Of a stretch of 32,872 bases of DNA, positions 24,586-32,723 are shown piece by piece. A model generated the notes under the pieces. That model saw nothing but the letters and a program-made list of their open reading frames with translations, did not search any database and had not been told where the DNA came from. The stretch covers positions 1-32,872 of the forward strand of contig DATJNS010000372.1 of NCBI GenBank assembly GCA_035507915.1. Reading direction: 5' to 3'. The position numbers and the translations under genes were made by a program. The stretch's first letter is position 1; every line of letters begins with the position of its first letter. The stretch is from JACQAI01 sp035507915. GTDB taxonomy: Bacteria > Pseudomonadota > Alphaproteobacteria > Elsterales > Elsteraceae.

Positions 24586-25635
24586 GTGTTCTTGCGCAAC
24601 CACTGGTATGCCGCGGGGTTTCCCGACGAGATCGGGCGCACGCTGCTCGCCCGCACCTTGCTCGGCGAGGATGTGCTGTTCTACCGCCGCGCCGACGGCG
24701 CACCGGTTGCGCTGGAGAACCGCTGCGCGCATCGCCGGTTGCCGCTGTCGATGGGCGCGCTGGTCGGCGACGCCGTGCAGTGCGGCTATCACGGCCTGGA
24801 GTACGATCACACCGGCGCGTGCATCAAGATCCCCGGACAGCACGGCGCGCCGAACGTGCGCCTGCGCGCCTATCCGCTGGTCGAGCGGCATCGCTATCTG
24901 TGGATCTGGATGGGCGATCCCGCCCTCGCCGATCCGAGCCTGATCCCGGACTTCAGCCGCCTCGACGCCCCCGACGTCGGGGTGACGCGCATCCAGCTGA
25001 AACCGGACTGCCACGTCCAGCTCGTCATCGACAACCTGCTCGACCTGTCGCACCTCGCCTACGTGCACAACACGACGACCGGCAACGCCGCGCTCGCCGA
25101 GGATGCCGAGGTCCGCACCGAGCGACGAGGCGACGTCGTGCAGGTGAAGCGCTGGGTCCGCAACGTCGTGCCGGCGCCGACCTTCGTGCAGTTCGGCGGC
25201 TACAACGGCCGCGTCAACCTGTGGCAGGTCTCGGAGTTCCGCCCGCCCAGCTACGTGCGCGTGAGCTACGGCTCGGCGCCCGCCGACCACCCGATGCCCG
25301 ACGGCGACGACATCTGGAGCCACGGCCATTGGGGCTTCGCGGTGTTCCACGGGCTGACGCCCGAGACCGATCGCACGACCCACCAGTTCCGCCACGTCGC
25401 GCATGATCGCGGCCTCGGCGACGCGCAGGTCACCGCCGAGTTCTACCGCCAGTGCGACCAGATCATCCGCGAGGATCTTGCGATCTTCGCCGTCCAGCAG
25501 CGCGCGCTCGACGCCGAGGCCGGCGACGCACCGCCGTCCGCCGTCAACGCGCGCGTGGCGATCCATGCCGACGGCGGCTTGTTGCAGGCGCGCCTGATCA
25601 ACGAGCGACTGATGCGCGAGCAGGCGCGCCTGTGA
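24586..25635 (+). CDS. VanA-type Rieske oxygenase (first of three)
   Basis: A 349-residue Rieske non-haem iron oxygenase of the vanillate O-demethylase (VanA) type, a one-component oxygenase subunit that usually removes methyl groups or monooxygenates aromatic acids. The Rieske ligands are C47, H49 (CAHRR) and C66, H69 (CGYHGL). The catalytic motif is NLLDLSHLAYVH: D153, H156, H161; a later conserved REDLAIF supplies the likely third iron ligand. The start is a GTG at 24586, matching residue for residue the MFLRN start of the third copy; GGGAG lies 7 bp upstream. It is clearly closer to the third copy than to the second (ENRCAHRRLPLS, CIKIPGQ in both). No VanB-like reductase is nearby. Confidence 0.9.
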   Translation: MFLRNHWYAAGFPDEIGRTLLARTLLGEDVLFYRRADGAPVALENRCAHRRLPLSMGALVGDAVQCGYHGLEYDHTGACIKIPGQHGAPNVRLRAYPLVERHRYLWIWMGDPALADPSLIPDFSRLDAPDVGVTRIQLKPDCHVQLVIDNLLDLSHLAYVHNTTTGNAALAEDAEVRTERRGDVVQVKRWVRNVVPAPTFVQFGGYNGRVNLWQVSEFRPPSYVRVSYGSAPADHPMPDGDDIWSHGHWGFAVFHGLTPETDRTTHQFRHVAHDRGLGDAQVTAEFYRQCDQIIREDLAIFAVQQRALDAEAGDAPPSAVNARVAIHADGGLLQARLINERLMREQARL

Positions 25636-25639
25636 GCCG

Positions 25640-26695
25640 ATGAGCGACAAGTTCGTCACCGATGCCTGGTACGTCGCCGCCTGGTCGGACGAGCTCGCCC
25701 CCGACCGTCCGTTGGCGCGCATCGTCCTCGAGCAGCCGGTGGTGCTGTATCGGCGCCGCGACGGCAGCCCGGTCGCGCTCGAGGACCGCTGCATCCACCG
25801 GCGCCTGCCGTTGTCGCTCGGCCGCATCGACGGCGACGCGATCGAGTGCGGCTATCACGGGCTGGTGTTCGGCGCCGACGGCCGCTGCCTCGCGGTGCCT
25901 GGCCAGCCGGTGGTGCCGCCGGAGGCGCGCGTGCGCGCCTATCCGACCGTCGAGCGCCAGCGCTGCATCTGGATCTGGACCGGCGACCCGGCGCGCGCCG
26001 ATCCGACGACCATCCGCGACTTCCACTGGCTCGAGGCGCCCGGCTGGGGCCTCGTGAAGCTGCACGCGCGCGTGCCCTGCCACTATCAGCTGATCATTGA
26101 CAATCTGCTCGACCTGTCGCACCTCGCCTACGTGCACGCCTCGACGGTCGGCAGCCGCGAGCTCGCCGAGCAGGCGCGCGTGCGGACCGAACGCCTGCCC
26201 GACGGCGTGCGCGTGTCGCGCTGGACCTTGGACGTGCCGCCCGCGCAAACCTACCTGCAGTTCGGCCGATACGCGGGCAACATCGACCGCTGGCAGATCT
26301 CGGAGTTCCGCGCGCCCTGCACCTTCGTGATCGACAACGGCTCGGCGCTCGCCGGCACCGGCGCGCCGGAGGGCGCGCCCGGCGCGCAGCGCTGGGGCTT
26401 CACGGTGTGCCACGGCATCACGCCCGAGACCGGGCGGACGACCAACTACTTCTGGGCGCTCGCGCACGCGTTCGGCGCCGACGACCCCGACGGCGTCGCC
26501 GAGTTCCATCGCCAGAGCCTGCAGGTGATCGGCGAGGACATCGCCGTGTTCGAGGCGCAGCAGCGCATGATCGACCTCGACCCCGCGGCACCGACCGTCG
26601 ACATCGGCTACGACGCCGGCCCGCTGCAGGCCCGTCGGCTGATCGACCGGCTGCTGGCGCAGCAGAACGCCGCGCTACAGCGCGCGTCGGCCTGA
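25640..26695 (+). CDS. VanA-type Rieske oxygenase (second of three)
   Basis: A 351-residue member of the same family: Rieske ligands C51, H53 (CIHRR) and C70, H73 (CGYHGL); catalytic D158, H161, H166 in DLSHLAYVH; later GEDIAVFEAQQ with the probable third iron ligand. The C-terminal AGPLQARRLIDRLL matches the end of VanA proteins. It differs more from its two neighbours than they do from each other, most of all in the region 215-300 that shapes the substrate pocket, so a different substrate position is likely. It starts 4 bp after the previous stop. Confidence 0.9.
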   Translation: MSDKFVTDAWYVAAWSDELAPDRPLARIVLEQPVVLYRRRDGSPVALEDRCIHRRLPLSLGRIDGDAIECGYHGLVFGADGRCLAVPGQPVVPPEARVRAYPTVERQRCIWIWTGDPARADPTTIRDFHWLEAPGWGLVKLHARVPCHYQLIIDNLLDLSHLAYVHASTVGSRELAEQARVRTERLPDGVRVSRWTLDVPPAQTYLQFGRYAGNIDRWQISEFRAPCTFVIDNGSALAGTGAPEGAPGAQRWGFTVCHGITPETGRTTNYFWALAHAFGADDPDGVAEFHRQSLQVIGEDIAVFEAQQRMIDLDPAAPTVDIGYDAGPLQARRLIDRLLAQQNAALQRASA

Positions 26696-26705
26696 GGCGG
26701 CGGCG

Positions 26706-27791
26706 ATGTTCCTGCGCAACCAGTGGTACGTCGCGGCGTTCGACGACGAGCTCGGCCGCACGCCGCTGGCGCGTACCGTCCTGGGCGAGGAGTTGATCCT
26801 GTTCCGTCGCCTGGACGGCGGCGCGGTCGCGCTCGAGAACCGCTGCGCGCATCGTCGCCTGCCGCTGTCCGCCGGCCGGCTGGTCGGCGACACCATCGAG
26901 TGCGGCTATCACGGGCTGGTCTACGACTGCGGCGGCCGTTGCATCAAGATTCCCGGACAGGTGCACGGGCCCGAGGCCCCGGTCGTGCGCGCCTATCCGG
27001 TCGTCGAGCGTCACCGCTTCGTCTATGTCTGGATCGGCGATGCCGAGCTCGCCGACCCGGCGAGGATCGTCAGTTTCCCGCGCCTGTCCGATCCGGCGAG
27101 CGGCGTCACCAAGGTGCGCCTGCACGTGCCGGCCAATCACCTCCTGATTCTCGACAACCTGCTCGACCTGTCGCACATCGCCTATGTGCACAACTCGACG
27201 ATCGGCAACGCCGCGGTCGCCGAGCAGGCCGAGGTGAAGACGCGGCGGATCGGCCAGCACGTGCGCGTCACGCGCGAGATGAACGGCGTGCCCGCGCCCA
27301 GCACCTACGCCCAGTTCGGCCCGCACCAGGGCATCTTCGACCGCTGGCAGCTCTCGGAGTTCCGGCCGCCCGGCTATTTCTGGATCAACAACGGCTCGGC
27401 GGCTTGCGGCTGGCGGTCGGCCGACGGCGGCGACCGCATCGAGACCCAGGGCGAGTGGGGCTTCGAGGTCTATCACGGCATCACGCCCGAGACCGCGACC
27501 ACCACGCACCAGTTCTGGACCCTGGCGCACGCGCTCGACATGGTGCGGCCCGACGACCGCGCCGAGTTCTATCGGCAATGCCATCACGTGGTCTACGAGG
27601 ACCTCGCGGTCTACGAGGCGCAGCAGCGCTCGCTCGACACCGATCCGGCCGGCGCGTCGGCCGACGCGGTCGGCTCGCGCATCGCCATCGAGGCGGACCG
27701 TGCGCTGCTGCAGGGCCGCCAGGTGCTGAAGGAGCTGATGCGCGCCAACCATCCCACGCAACCGCCGATCCCGCACGAGGCCCGCCCATGA
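26706..27791 (+). CDS. VanA-type Rieske oxygenase (third of three)
   Basis: A 361-residue paralog of the two preceding genes. Rieske ligands are C47, H49 and C66, H69; catalytic D154, H157, H162 in DLSHIAYVH; YEDLAVYEAQQ holds the probable third iron ligand. Strong likeness to the copy at 24586 (FLRNxWY, LARTxLGE, ENRCAHRRLPLS, CIKIPGQ) suggests a duplication with the divergent copy left between them. Its stop overlaps the start of the binding-protein gene (ATGA). Confidence 0.9.
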   Translation: MFLRNQWYVAAFDDELGRTPLARTVLGEELILFRRLDGGAVALENRCAHRRLPLSAGRLVGDTIECGYHGLVYDCGGRCIKIPGQVHGPEAPVVRAYPVVERHRFVYVWIGDAELADPARIVSFPRLSDPASGVTKVRLHVPANHLLILDNLLDLSHIAYVHNSTIGNAAVAEQAEVKTRRIGQHVRVTREMNGVPAPSTYAQFGPHQGIFDRWQLSEFRPPGYFWINNGSAACGWRSADGGDRIETQGEWGFEVYHGITPETATTTHQFWTLAHALDMVRPDDRAEFYRQCHHVVYEDLAVYEAQQRSLDTDPAGASADAVGSRIAIEADRALLQGRQVLKELMRANHPTQPPIPHEARP

Positions 27792-28915
27792 CCGCCAAGG
27801 AACCCGTCAAGCCGTCCGCCGCGTCGACCGCGATCACCCGCCGCACGCTGCTCGTCGGCGGCGCCGCGCTCGCCGCGCCGCTCGCCTTCCCGCGCCCCGC
27901 GATCGCCGAGGGCGCCAAGATCCGCTACACGTTGTCGTGGCTGCCAACCGGCCAGTACGCCTACGTCTACATGGCCCGTCAGCTCGGCTACTGGAAGAAG
28001 CGCGGCATCGAGGTCGACATCGTGAGCGGACGCGGCTCGCTGGGGGCGATTCAGGGCATCGCGAGCGGCCAGTTCGAGCTCGGCGGCGCCGCGACCGGCG
28101 CCAACCTCCTGTCGATCACCAAGGGCGTCGACCTGCGGATCCTCGGCACCCAGGGCTACGACGCCTCGCTCGGCGTGCTGGTGCCCGCGAAAGGCCCGAT
28201 CAAGAAGCCGAAGGACATCGAGGGCCGAAAGATCGGCGTCACCGCGGCGGGCGGCGACACGCCGTTCCTGCCCGCCTACTACAAGCTCGCCGGCGTCGAT
28301 GCCAACAAGGTCACGACCGTGGCGCTCGACAGCAAGATCATCGAGGAAGCCGTGATGTCGGGTCAGGTCGACTGCATGGTCGCCTTCGGCATGAGCTCGA
28401 TCCCCAACTTCGTCAGCGCCGACTTCCCGGTGCGCTTCCTGCCCTTCGCCGACGTCGGCATCCAGTTCTACTGGGTCAACACGCTGGCACGCAGCGAATA
28501 CCTGGAGAAGAACAAGCCGCTGATCGCCGATTTCCAAGACGGCTTGTTCGAAGGCATGAAATTCGCCCTGCTCAATCCCGAGGAGACCGTCGAACGCCAC
28601 CTGAAGGAGCACGAGGAGATCGCGATCAGCAAGAACGGCAAACTGTTCACCGAACTCGGCGTCGGCATGGTGAGCGCGTGCATGAACGCCCCGGAGTCGC
28701 GCGAGCACGGCCTCGGCTACACCGATCTCGACAAGCTCGCGGCACAGGCCAAGCTGGCGCGCGACTACACCGGCGCGGCGACCGATCCGCAGCCACCGCC
28801 GGTCGCCAGCTACGCGAGCAACGACCTGATCGGCAAGGTTGCGTTGACCGCCGCCGAGTGGGATGTCGTGCACACGAAGACGAAGAAATATGCCGAGCTG
28901 CTCGGGCGGGTCTGA
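27788..28915 (+). CDS. NitT/TauT-type ABC substrate-binding protein
   Basis: A 375-residue periplasmic binding protein with a twin-arginine signal (TRRTLLVGGAAL) and likely cleavage after AIA near residue 40. The mature part has YTLSWLPTGQYAYVYMARQL, VSGRGSLGAIQGIASGQFEL and GGDTPFLPAYYKLAG. It is related to the proteins at 19954 and 22887 but more distant, with the GFGSVAAAQ segment replaced by GRGSLGAIQ, so a different ligand is expected. It is coupled to the Rieske genes by a 4-bp overlap, which ties uptake to oxidation. Confidence 0.92.
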   Translation: MTAKEPVKPSAASTAITRRTLLVGGAALAAPLAFPRPAIAEGAKIRYTLSWLPTGQYAYVYMARQLGYWKKRGIEVDIVSGRGSLGAIQGIASGQFELGGAATGANLLSITKGVDLRILGTQGYDASLGVLVPAKGPIKKPKDIEGRKIGVTAAGGDTPFLPAYYKLAGVDANKVTTVALDSKIIEEAVMSGQVDCMVAFGMSSIPNFVSADFPVRFLPFADVGIQFYWVNTLARSEYLEKNKPLIADFQDGLFEGMKFALLNPEETVERHLKEHEEIAISKNGKLFTELGVGMVSACMNAPESREHGLGYTDLDKLAAQAKLARDYTGAATDPQPPPVASYASNDLIGKVALTAAEWDVVHTKTKKYAELLGRV

Positions 28916-28930
28916 TCGGACGTGGCGGCA

Positions 28931-29764
28931 ATGAGCGACGACGCGCTGTCCCGGCCACCGGCCTTGCCTGAGCCCGTTAGCGGCCGGCGCGCGCGCTTCG
29001 TCGCCGCGCCGGGCGAGCTCGCCTCGATCGTCGTTCTGCCGATCGGCGCGGCGCTATCGGCGCTCGTGCTGTGGCAGGTGCTGGTTCGTTTTGCACGAAT
29101 TCCGCCCGCGATCCTGCCGCCGCCGACCGACATCGTCGACCAGATCGCGGCGCATCTGCCGTTCCTGCTGAAGCACGCGCTGCCGACCACGCTCGAGACC
29201 CTGATCGCGTTCGGCATCTCGATCCCGCTCGGCATCCTGCTGGCCGGCCTGATGACCTGCTCGACGGTGGTCAATCGCGCGTTCTATCCCAACATCGTGT
29301 TCTTCCAGCTGATCCCGAAGATCGCGCTGGCGCCGATGTTCATCGTCTGGCTCGGCATCGGGTCGCCGTCGCGCATCACCTTCTCGGTGTTCATCAGCTT
29401 CTTCCCGATCCTGGTCGCGACCGCGACCGGCCTCCAGGCGGTCAGCCGCGACATGGTCCGGCTGTGCCGATCGGTCGGTGCGTCCGACTGGCAGATCCTC
29501 GTCTACGTCCGGATGCCGACCGCGCTGCCCTACATCTTCAGCGGCATGAAGATCGCCGTCACGCTGGCGATCATCGGCATCGTGGTCGGCGAATTCATCG
29601 CCTCGCAGGCCGGGCTCGGCTACCTGATCCTGTTCGCTTCGTCGCGCCAGCAGGCCGATCTCGGCCTCGCCTGCATCGCCATCCTGTGCACGGTCGGGTT
29701 GCTGCTTTACGGGGCGGTTGCGCTCGGCGAGCGCGTGGTGATGAAGTTCTACGGCGACCGATGA
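28931..29764 (+). CDS. NitT/TauT-type ABC transporter permease
   Basis: A permease of about 277 residues, third of the paralogous set (FQLIPKIALAPMFIVWLGIG; VRLCRSVGASDWQILVYVRM). The ATG at 28931 is preferred; a GTG at 28922 would add three residues, and neither has a clear Shine-Dalgarno. No ATPase gene occurs in this operon, so the ATPase encoded at 21893-22726 in the divergent operon, or one elsewhere, must energise it. Confidence 0.9.
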   Translation: MSDDALSRPPALPEPVSGRRARFVAAPGELASIVVLPIGAALSALVLWQVLVRFARIPPAILPPPTDIVDQIAAHLPFLLKHALPTTLETLIAFGISIPLGILLAGLMTCSTVVNRAFYPNIVFFQLIPKIALAPMFIVWLGIGSPSRITFSVFISFFPILVATATGLQAVSRDMVRLCRSVGASDWQILVYVRMPTALPYIFSGMKIAVTLAIIGIVVGEFIASQAGLGYLILFASSRQQADLGLACIAILCTVGLLLYGAVALGERVVMKFYGDR

Positions 29765-29771
29765 GGGCGGC

Positions 29772-30596
29772 ATGCCGAAACTCCTGACCGAGGCCCAGCT
29801 CCGCCAGTTTCGCGAGGACGGCTACGCGGCGCCGTTCCGCGCCATGAGCGCCGACGATGCGCTCGCGTGTCGCCGGCGCATCGAGGCGTACGAGCGCCAG
29901 GCCGGCCACGACGCCAACCGCACGCTCAAGATCAAGGGCCATCTGGCGTTTCCCTGGCTGGTCGAGCTCGGCCGCAACCCGACCGTTCTCGACGCCGTCG
30001 AGGACGTGATCGGCCCGAACATCCTGCTGTTCGGCGCCTCGATCTTCGCCAAGGACGGCCGGGATCCGCGCTACGTGTCGTGGCATCAGGACTCGGCCTA
30101 TTTCGGCCTGACGCCACACGAGGAGGTGACCGCCTGGATCGGCTTCACGGCGAGCCGGCCCGAGAGCGGCTGCCTGCGCGTCCTGCCGAAAAGCCACCTC
30201 GGGCCCGACCTCCACCACGTCGAGACCCACGCCAAGGACAACATGCTGGCGCGCGGCCAGACCATCGAGGGAATCGACGACCGCGCGGGAGCCGAGCTGG
30301 TGCTCGAGGCCGGCGAGTTCTCGCTGCATCACGAGCGCACCGCGCACGCCTCGCGCGCCAACACGAGCGACGACCGGCGGATCGGCTTCGCGTTCTTCTA
30401 CATTCCGACCCACGTGCGCTCGACGATGGGGCGGCGCACCGCGCTGCTGGTGCGCGGCGAGGATCGCTACGGCCACTGGGACCCCGAGGTGGTGCCGCGC
30501 CACGATCTCGATCCGGTGGCCTTCGCGCTGCTGCGCAGCGTCTGGGGCCACTACAAGGACGGCGAGGTCGTGCAGGCGGCCGAAGCCGTCGAATAG
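29772..30596 (+). CDS. Phytanoyl-CoA dioxygenase-family oxygenase
   Basis: A 274-residue Fe(II)/2-oxoglutarate-type oxygenase of the PhyH family. The metal ligands are H105 and D107 (SWHQDSAY) and the distal His H192 (RTAHASRAN), with R203 as the likely 2-oxoglutarate-binding Arg. The Asp in HxD is kept, so it is expected to hydroxylate rather than halogenate. It starts 7 bp after the permease stop. In this setting it could hydroxylate an alkyl or N-alkyl group, causing dealkylation; that is inference. Confidence 0.85.
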   Translation: MPKLLTEAQLRQFREDGYAAPFRAMSADDALACRRRIEAYERQAGHDANRTLKIKGHLAFPWLVELGRNPTVLDAVEDVIGPNILLFGASIFAKDGRDPRYVSWHQDSAYFGLTPHEEVTAWIGFTASRPESGCLRVLPKSHLGPDLHHVETHAKDNMLARGQTIEGIDDRAGAELVLEAGEFSLHHERTAHASRANTSDDRRIGFAFFYIPTHVRSTMGRRTALLVRGEDRYGHWDPEVVPRHDLDPVAFALLRSVWGHYKDGEVVQAAEAVE

Positions 30597-30611
30597 CCGG
30601 AGCGCGTCATC

Positions 30612-31499
30612 ATGGCGATCCCGTTCGAATACGGCGTGCCGACCGACAAATGCGGGCTGCAGCTGCGGCTCGGCATCGAAAAGGGCTTCTTCCGCGACGA
30701 AGGCATCGACCTCGCGGTGCGCGTGGTGTTCGGCGGCCCCGAGATCGCCGCCGCCTATGATTCCGGTCGCCTCAAGATCGGCGAGCTCGGCACGCCGCCG
30801 GGCCTGACGGCGCTCGGCAAGGGCGCCCGCTTCAAGATCGTCGGCTCGAGCGTGCGGCGCGGCGCCGTGCAGTATTTCGTCGCCCGGCCGGAGATCGCCG
30901 ACTGGCCGGCGCTCGCCGGCCGGCGCGTCGGCGTGCTGACCATCGGGAGCTGCAGCTACTGGTTCATGCGCGAGGTGTTGAGCCACCATGGGCTCGCACC
31001 CGACCGCGACGTCGAGATCGTCGGACTTGGTCCGCGCTATCCGGGCGTCGTCGACCTGGTCAGCGACGGCGAGCTGGACGGCGCGATCATCTCGGAGCCC
31101 AACGTCTCGATCGGCGAAGCGGCCGGCGGCTTCAAGGTCTGGCTCGGGCTCAACCAGGTCGATTTCGTTCCGGCGATGCAGTGGAGCATCGTGGTGGCGA
31201 ACCAAGAGGCGCTCGCGGCCGAGGCCGAGGCGATCGGCGCGGTGCTGCGCGGCTGTCGGCGGAGCTACCGCTACGCGGCCGAGCATCGCGACGAGTGGGC
31301 CGCGTTCGGCGCGCGCCATTTCGGCATCCCGCGCGCCGTGATGGCGCGCTCCATCGCGCGCGAGTTCGACGACCTGCACTTCGACGGCCAGATCGACCTG
31401 CCCGGCCTCGGCGCCGCGCTTGCTTTGCAGCGCAAGCTGGGCGCGGTGACGGGGGATCTCGACGTCGACGCGATCGTGGATCTGCGTTACCACGCCTGA
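30612..31499 (+). CDS. Cytoplasmic NMT1/THI5-like (SsuA-fold) protein
   Basis: A 295-residue protein with the periplasmic-binding-protein type 2 fold (GLQLRLGIEKGFFRDEGI, the strand ALAGRRVGVLTIG, DLVSDGELDGAIISEP) but no signal peptide, unlike the other three such proteins here: the N-terminus is MAIPFEYGVPTDKC. It is therefore probably cytoplasmic. Known cytoplasmic enzymes of this fold include the sulfinate desulfinase DszB and the 4,5-dihydroxyphthalate decarboxylase, and THI5-like proteins. C14 lies near the catalytic Cys region of DszB, but my unaided alignment leaves it about two residues out of register, so no activity is claimed. It could be an enzyme or a ligand sensor. It follows the PhyH gene by 15 bp. 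Confidence 0.8.
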   Translation: MAIPFEYGVPTDKCGLQLRLGIEKGFFRDEGIDLAVRVVFGGPEIAAAYDSGRLKIGELGTPPGLTALGKGARFKIVGSSVRRGAVQYFVARPEIADWPALAGRRVGVLTIGSCSYWFMREVLSHHGLAPDRDVEIVGLGPRYPGVVDLVSDGELDGAIISEPNVSIGEAAGGFKVWLGLNQVDFVPAMQWSIVVANQEALAAEAEAIGAVLRGCRRSYRYAAEHRDEWAAFGARHFGIPRAVMARSIAREFDDLHFDGQIDLPGLGAALALQRKLGAVTGDLDVDAIVDLRYHA

Positions 31500-31537
31500 G
31501 ACCTCGGATGCCCCTCACGAGGCGCACCGAACCCCGC

Positions 31538-31543
31538 TAGAAT
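31538..31543 (+). promoter_or_regulatory. Possible -10 box placing +1 at the start codon
   Basis: TAGAAT, a good -10 match, ends 6 bp before the ATG at 31550, and no Shine-Dalgarno sequence is present. This arrangement fits a leaderless mRNA beginning at the start codon and would give the last Rieske gene its own promoter. The -35 region (TCACGA, 31515-31520) is weak. Confidence 0.35.
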
Positions 31544-31549
31544 GCCGCC

Positions 31550-32722
31550 ATGGCCGTCACCGACGCGACCGTCGATCCCGAGGCACCGTACGCACGCGAC
31601 GGCCTGCCGACGCTCGGCTTCCGCAACTATTGGTACCCGATTCTGAAGGCGCGCCGGCTGGGCCGGCGGCCGCGCGCGGTGCGGTTGCTGGGCGAGCAGA
31701 TCGTGCTGTTCCGCGACGGCGGCCGGCTCCACGCGCTCGAGGACCGCTGCCCGCATCGCGGCACGCGCCTGTCGATCGGCGCCTGCCGGTTCCCCGGCAG
31801 CGGCACGATCAGCTGCCCCTATCACGGTTGGACCTTTCGCGGCGCCGACGGCACGCTCGCCGCCGCCCTGATGGAGGGCCCGGGCGCGCCGATCGAGCGC
31901 AAGGTTCGGATTCAGGCCTATCCGGTGGCCGAGCATGCCGGGCTGATCTGGCTGTTCGTCGGCGACATGGACGCGGTGCCGCTCGCCGACGACCTGCCCG
32001 AGTGGATCCACGACCAGGAGCGCTTCTTCCAGATCAGCTACGTGACCGACTATCGCTGCAACTGGCGCGTCCTGGTCGACAACTGGACCAACGACCACCA
32101 CGCGCCCTACGTGCACAACATGTCGCCCGAGCTGGTCTTCCAGCCGCATCTGCCGTTCGCGCAGCGCTTCGAGCCGGCGGTGCGCGAGGACGGCCGCAGC
32201 ATGCGGTTCCCGAGCTACGAGGGCATGCGCGCGGCGGACTTTCCCGGGCTCGGCCGCTATCCGCGCCGCACCTGGCACCGCTTCCTCAAACCGAGCGGAC
32301 GCGGCGGCTCGCGCAACGTCATCACCGACAAGGCGCGCAACGTCTACAAGATGACCGACGTCTACCAGACGCGTTTGCCCGGCGCGGTGATGATCGGTCG
32401 GTCGAACGGCGAGTACGCGCTGGTGCAATGGGCGGTGCCGCTCGACGCCGAGACCGTGCGGCTGGTCAACATCAACTGCTTCCGCCGCCACGGGCCGCTG
32501 CGCGCGCTCTACGATCGCGTGCACTACTGGCTGTGGCGCGGCTGGGCGCACGACATCGTGTTCTCGGGCCAGGACCAGCGCATCCTCGAGCAGCTGATCC
32601 CGGGTGCCGAGCGCCTGTCGCGCACCGACACCGGCCTGATCGCCTGGCGCAAGTTCGCCGGCGCCAACGCCCGCCGCCCCGACTCCGGCGCCAAACCGAC
32701 CCTGCGCGCCGCCGGCGACTGA
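31550..32722 (+). CDS. Rieske ring-hydroxylating oxygenase (fifth in window)
   Basis: A 390-residue Rieske oxygenase of a different subgroup from the VanA trio. The Rieske ligands are canonical: C67, H69 (CPHRG) and C89, H92 (CPYHGW). The catalytic motif is DNWTNDHHAPYVH, with iron ligands H184 and H189; the place of the bridging Asp is Asn (N181), with D182 next to it. The long C-terminal part with YKMTDVYQTRLPGAVMIG and LWRGWAHDIVFSGQDQRIL resembles PaO/CAO-like or steroid- and alkaloid-type oxygenases; I cannot place it more precisely. Its start lacks a Shine-Dalgarno and may be leaderless. It ends one base from the convergent stop of the next gene. Confidence 0.87.
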   Translation: MAVTDATVDPEAPYARDGLPTLGFRNYWYPILKARRLGRRPRAVRLLGEQIVLFRDGGRLHALEDRCPHRGTRLSIGACRFPGSGTISCPYHGWTFRGADGTLAAALMEGPGAPIERKVRIQAYPVAEHAGLIWLFVGDMDAVPLADDLPEWIHDQERFFQISYVTDYRCNWRVLVDNWTNDHHAPYVHNMSPELVFQPHLPFAQRFEPAVREDGRSMRFPSYEGMRAADFPGLGRYPRRTWHRFLKPSGRGGSRNVITDKARNVYKMTDVYQTRLPGAVMIGRSNGEYALVQWAVPLDAETVRLVNINCFRRHGPLRALYDRVHYWLWRGWAHDIVFSGQDQRILEQLIPGAERLSRTDTGLIAWRKFAGANARRPDSGAKPTLRAAGD

Positions 32723-32723
32723 G

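Noticed and set aside
16701..27791. Methylxanthine (caffeine-type) N-demethylation with xanthine dehydrogenase
   Set aside because: The three oxygenases look VanA-like, not NdmA-like, and no NdmD-type reductase is present.
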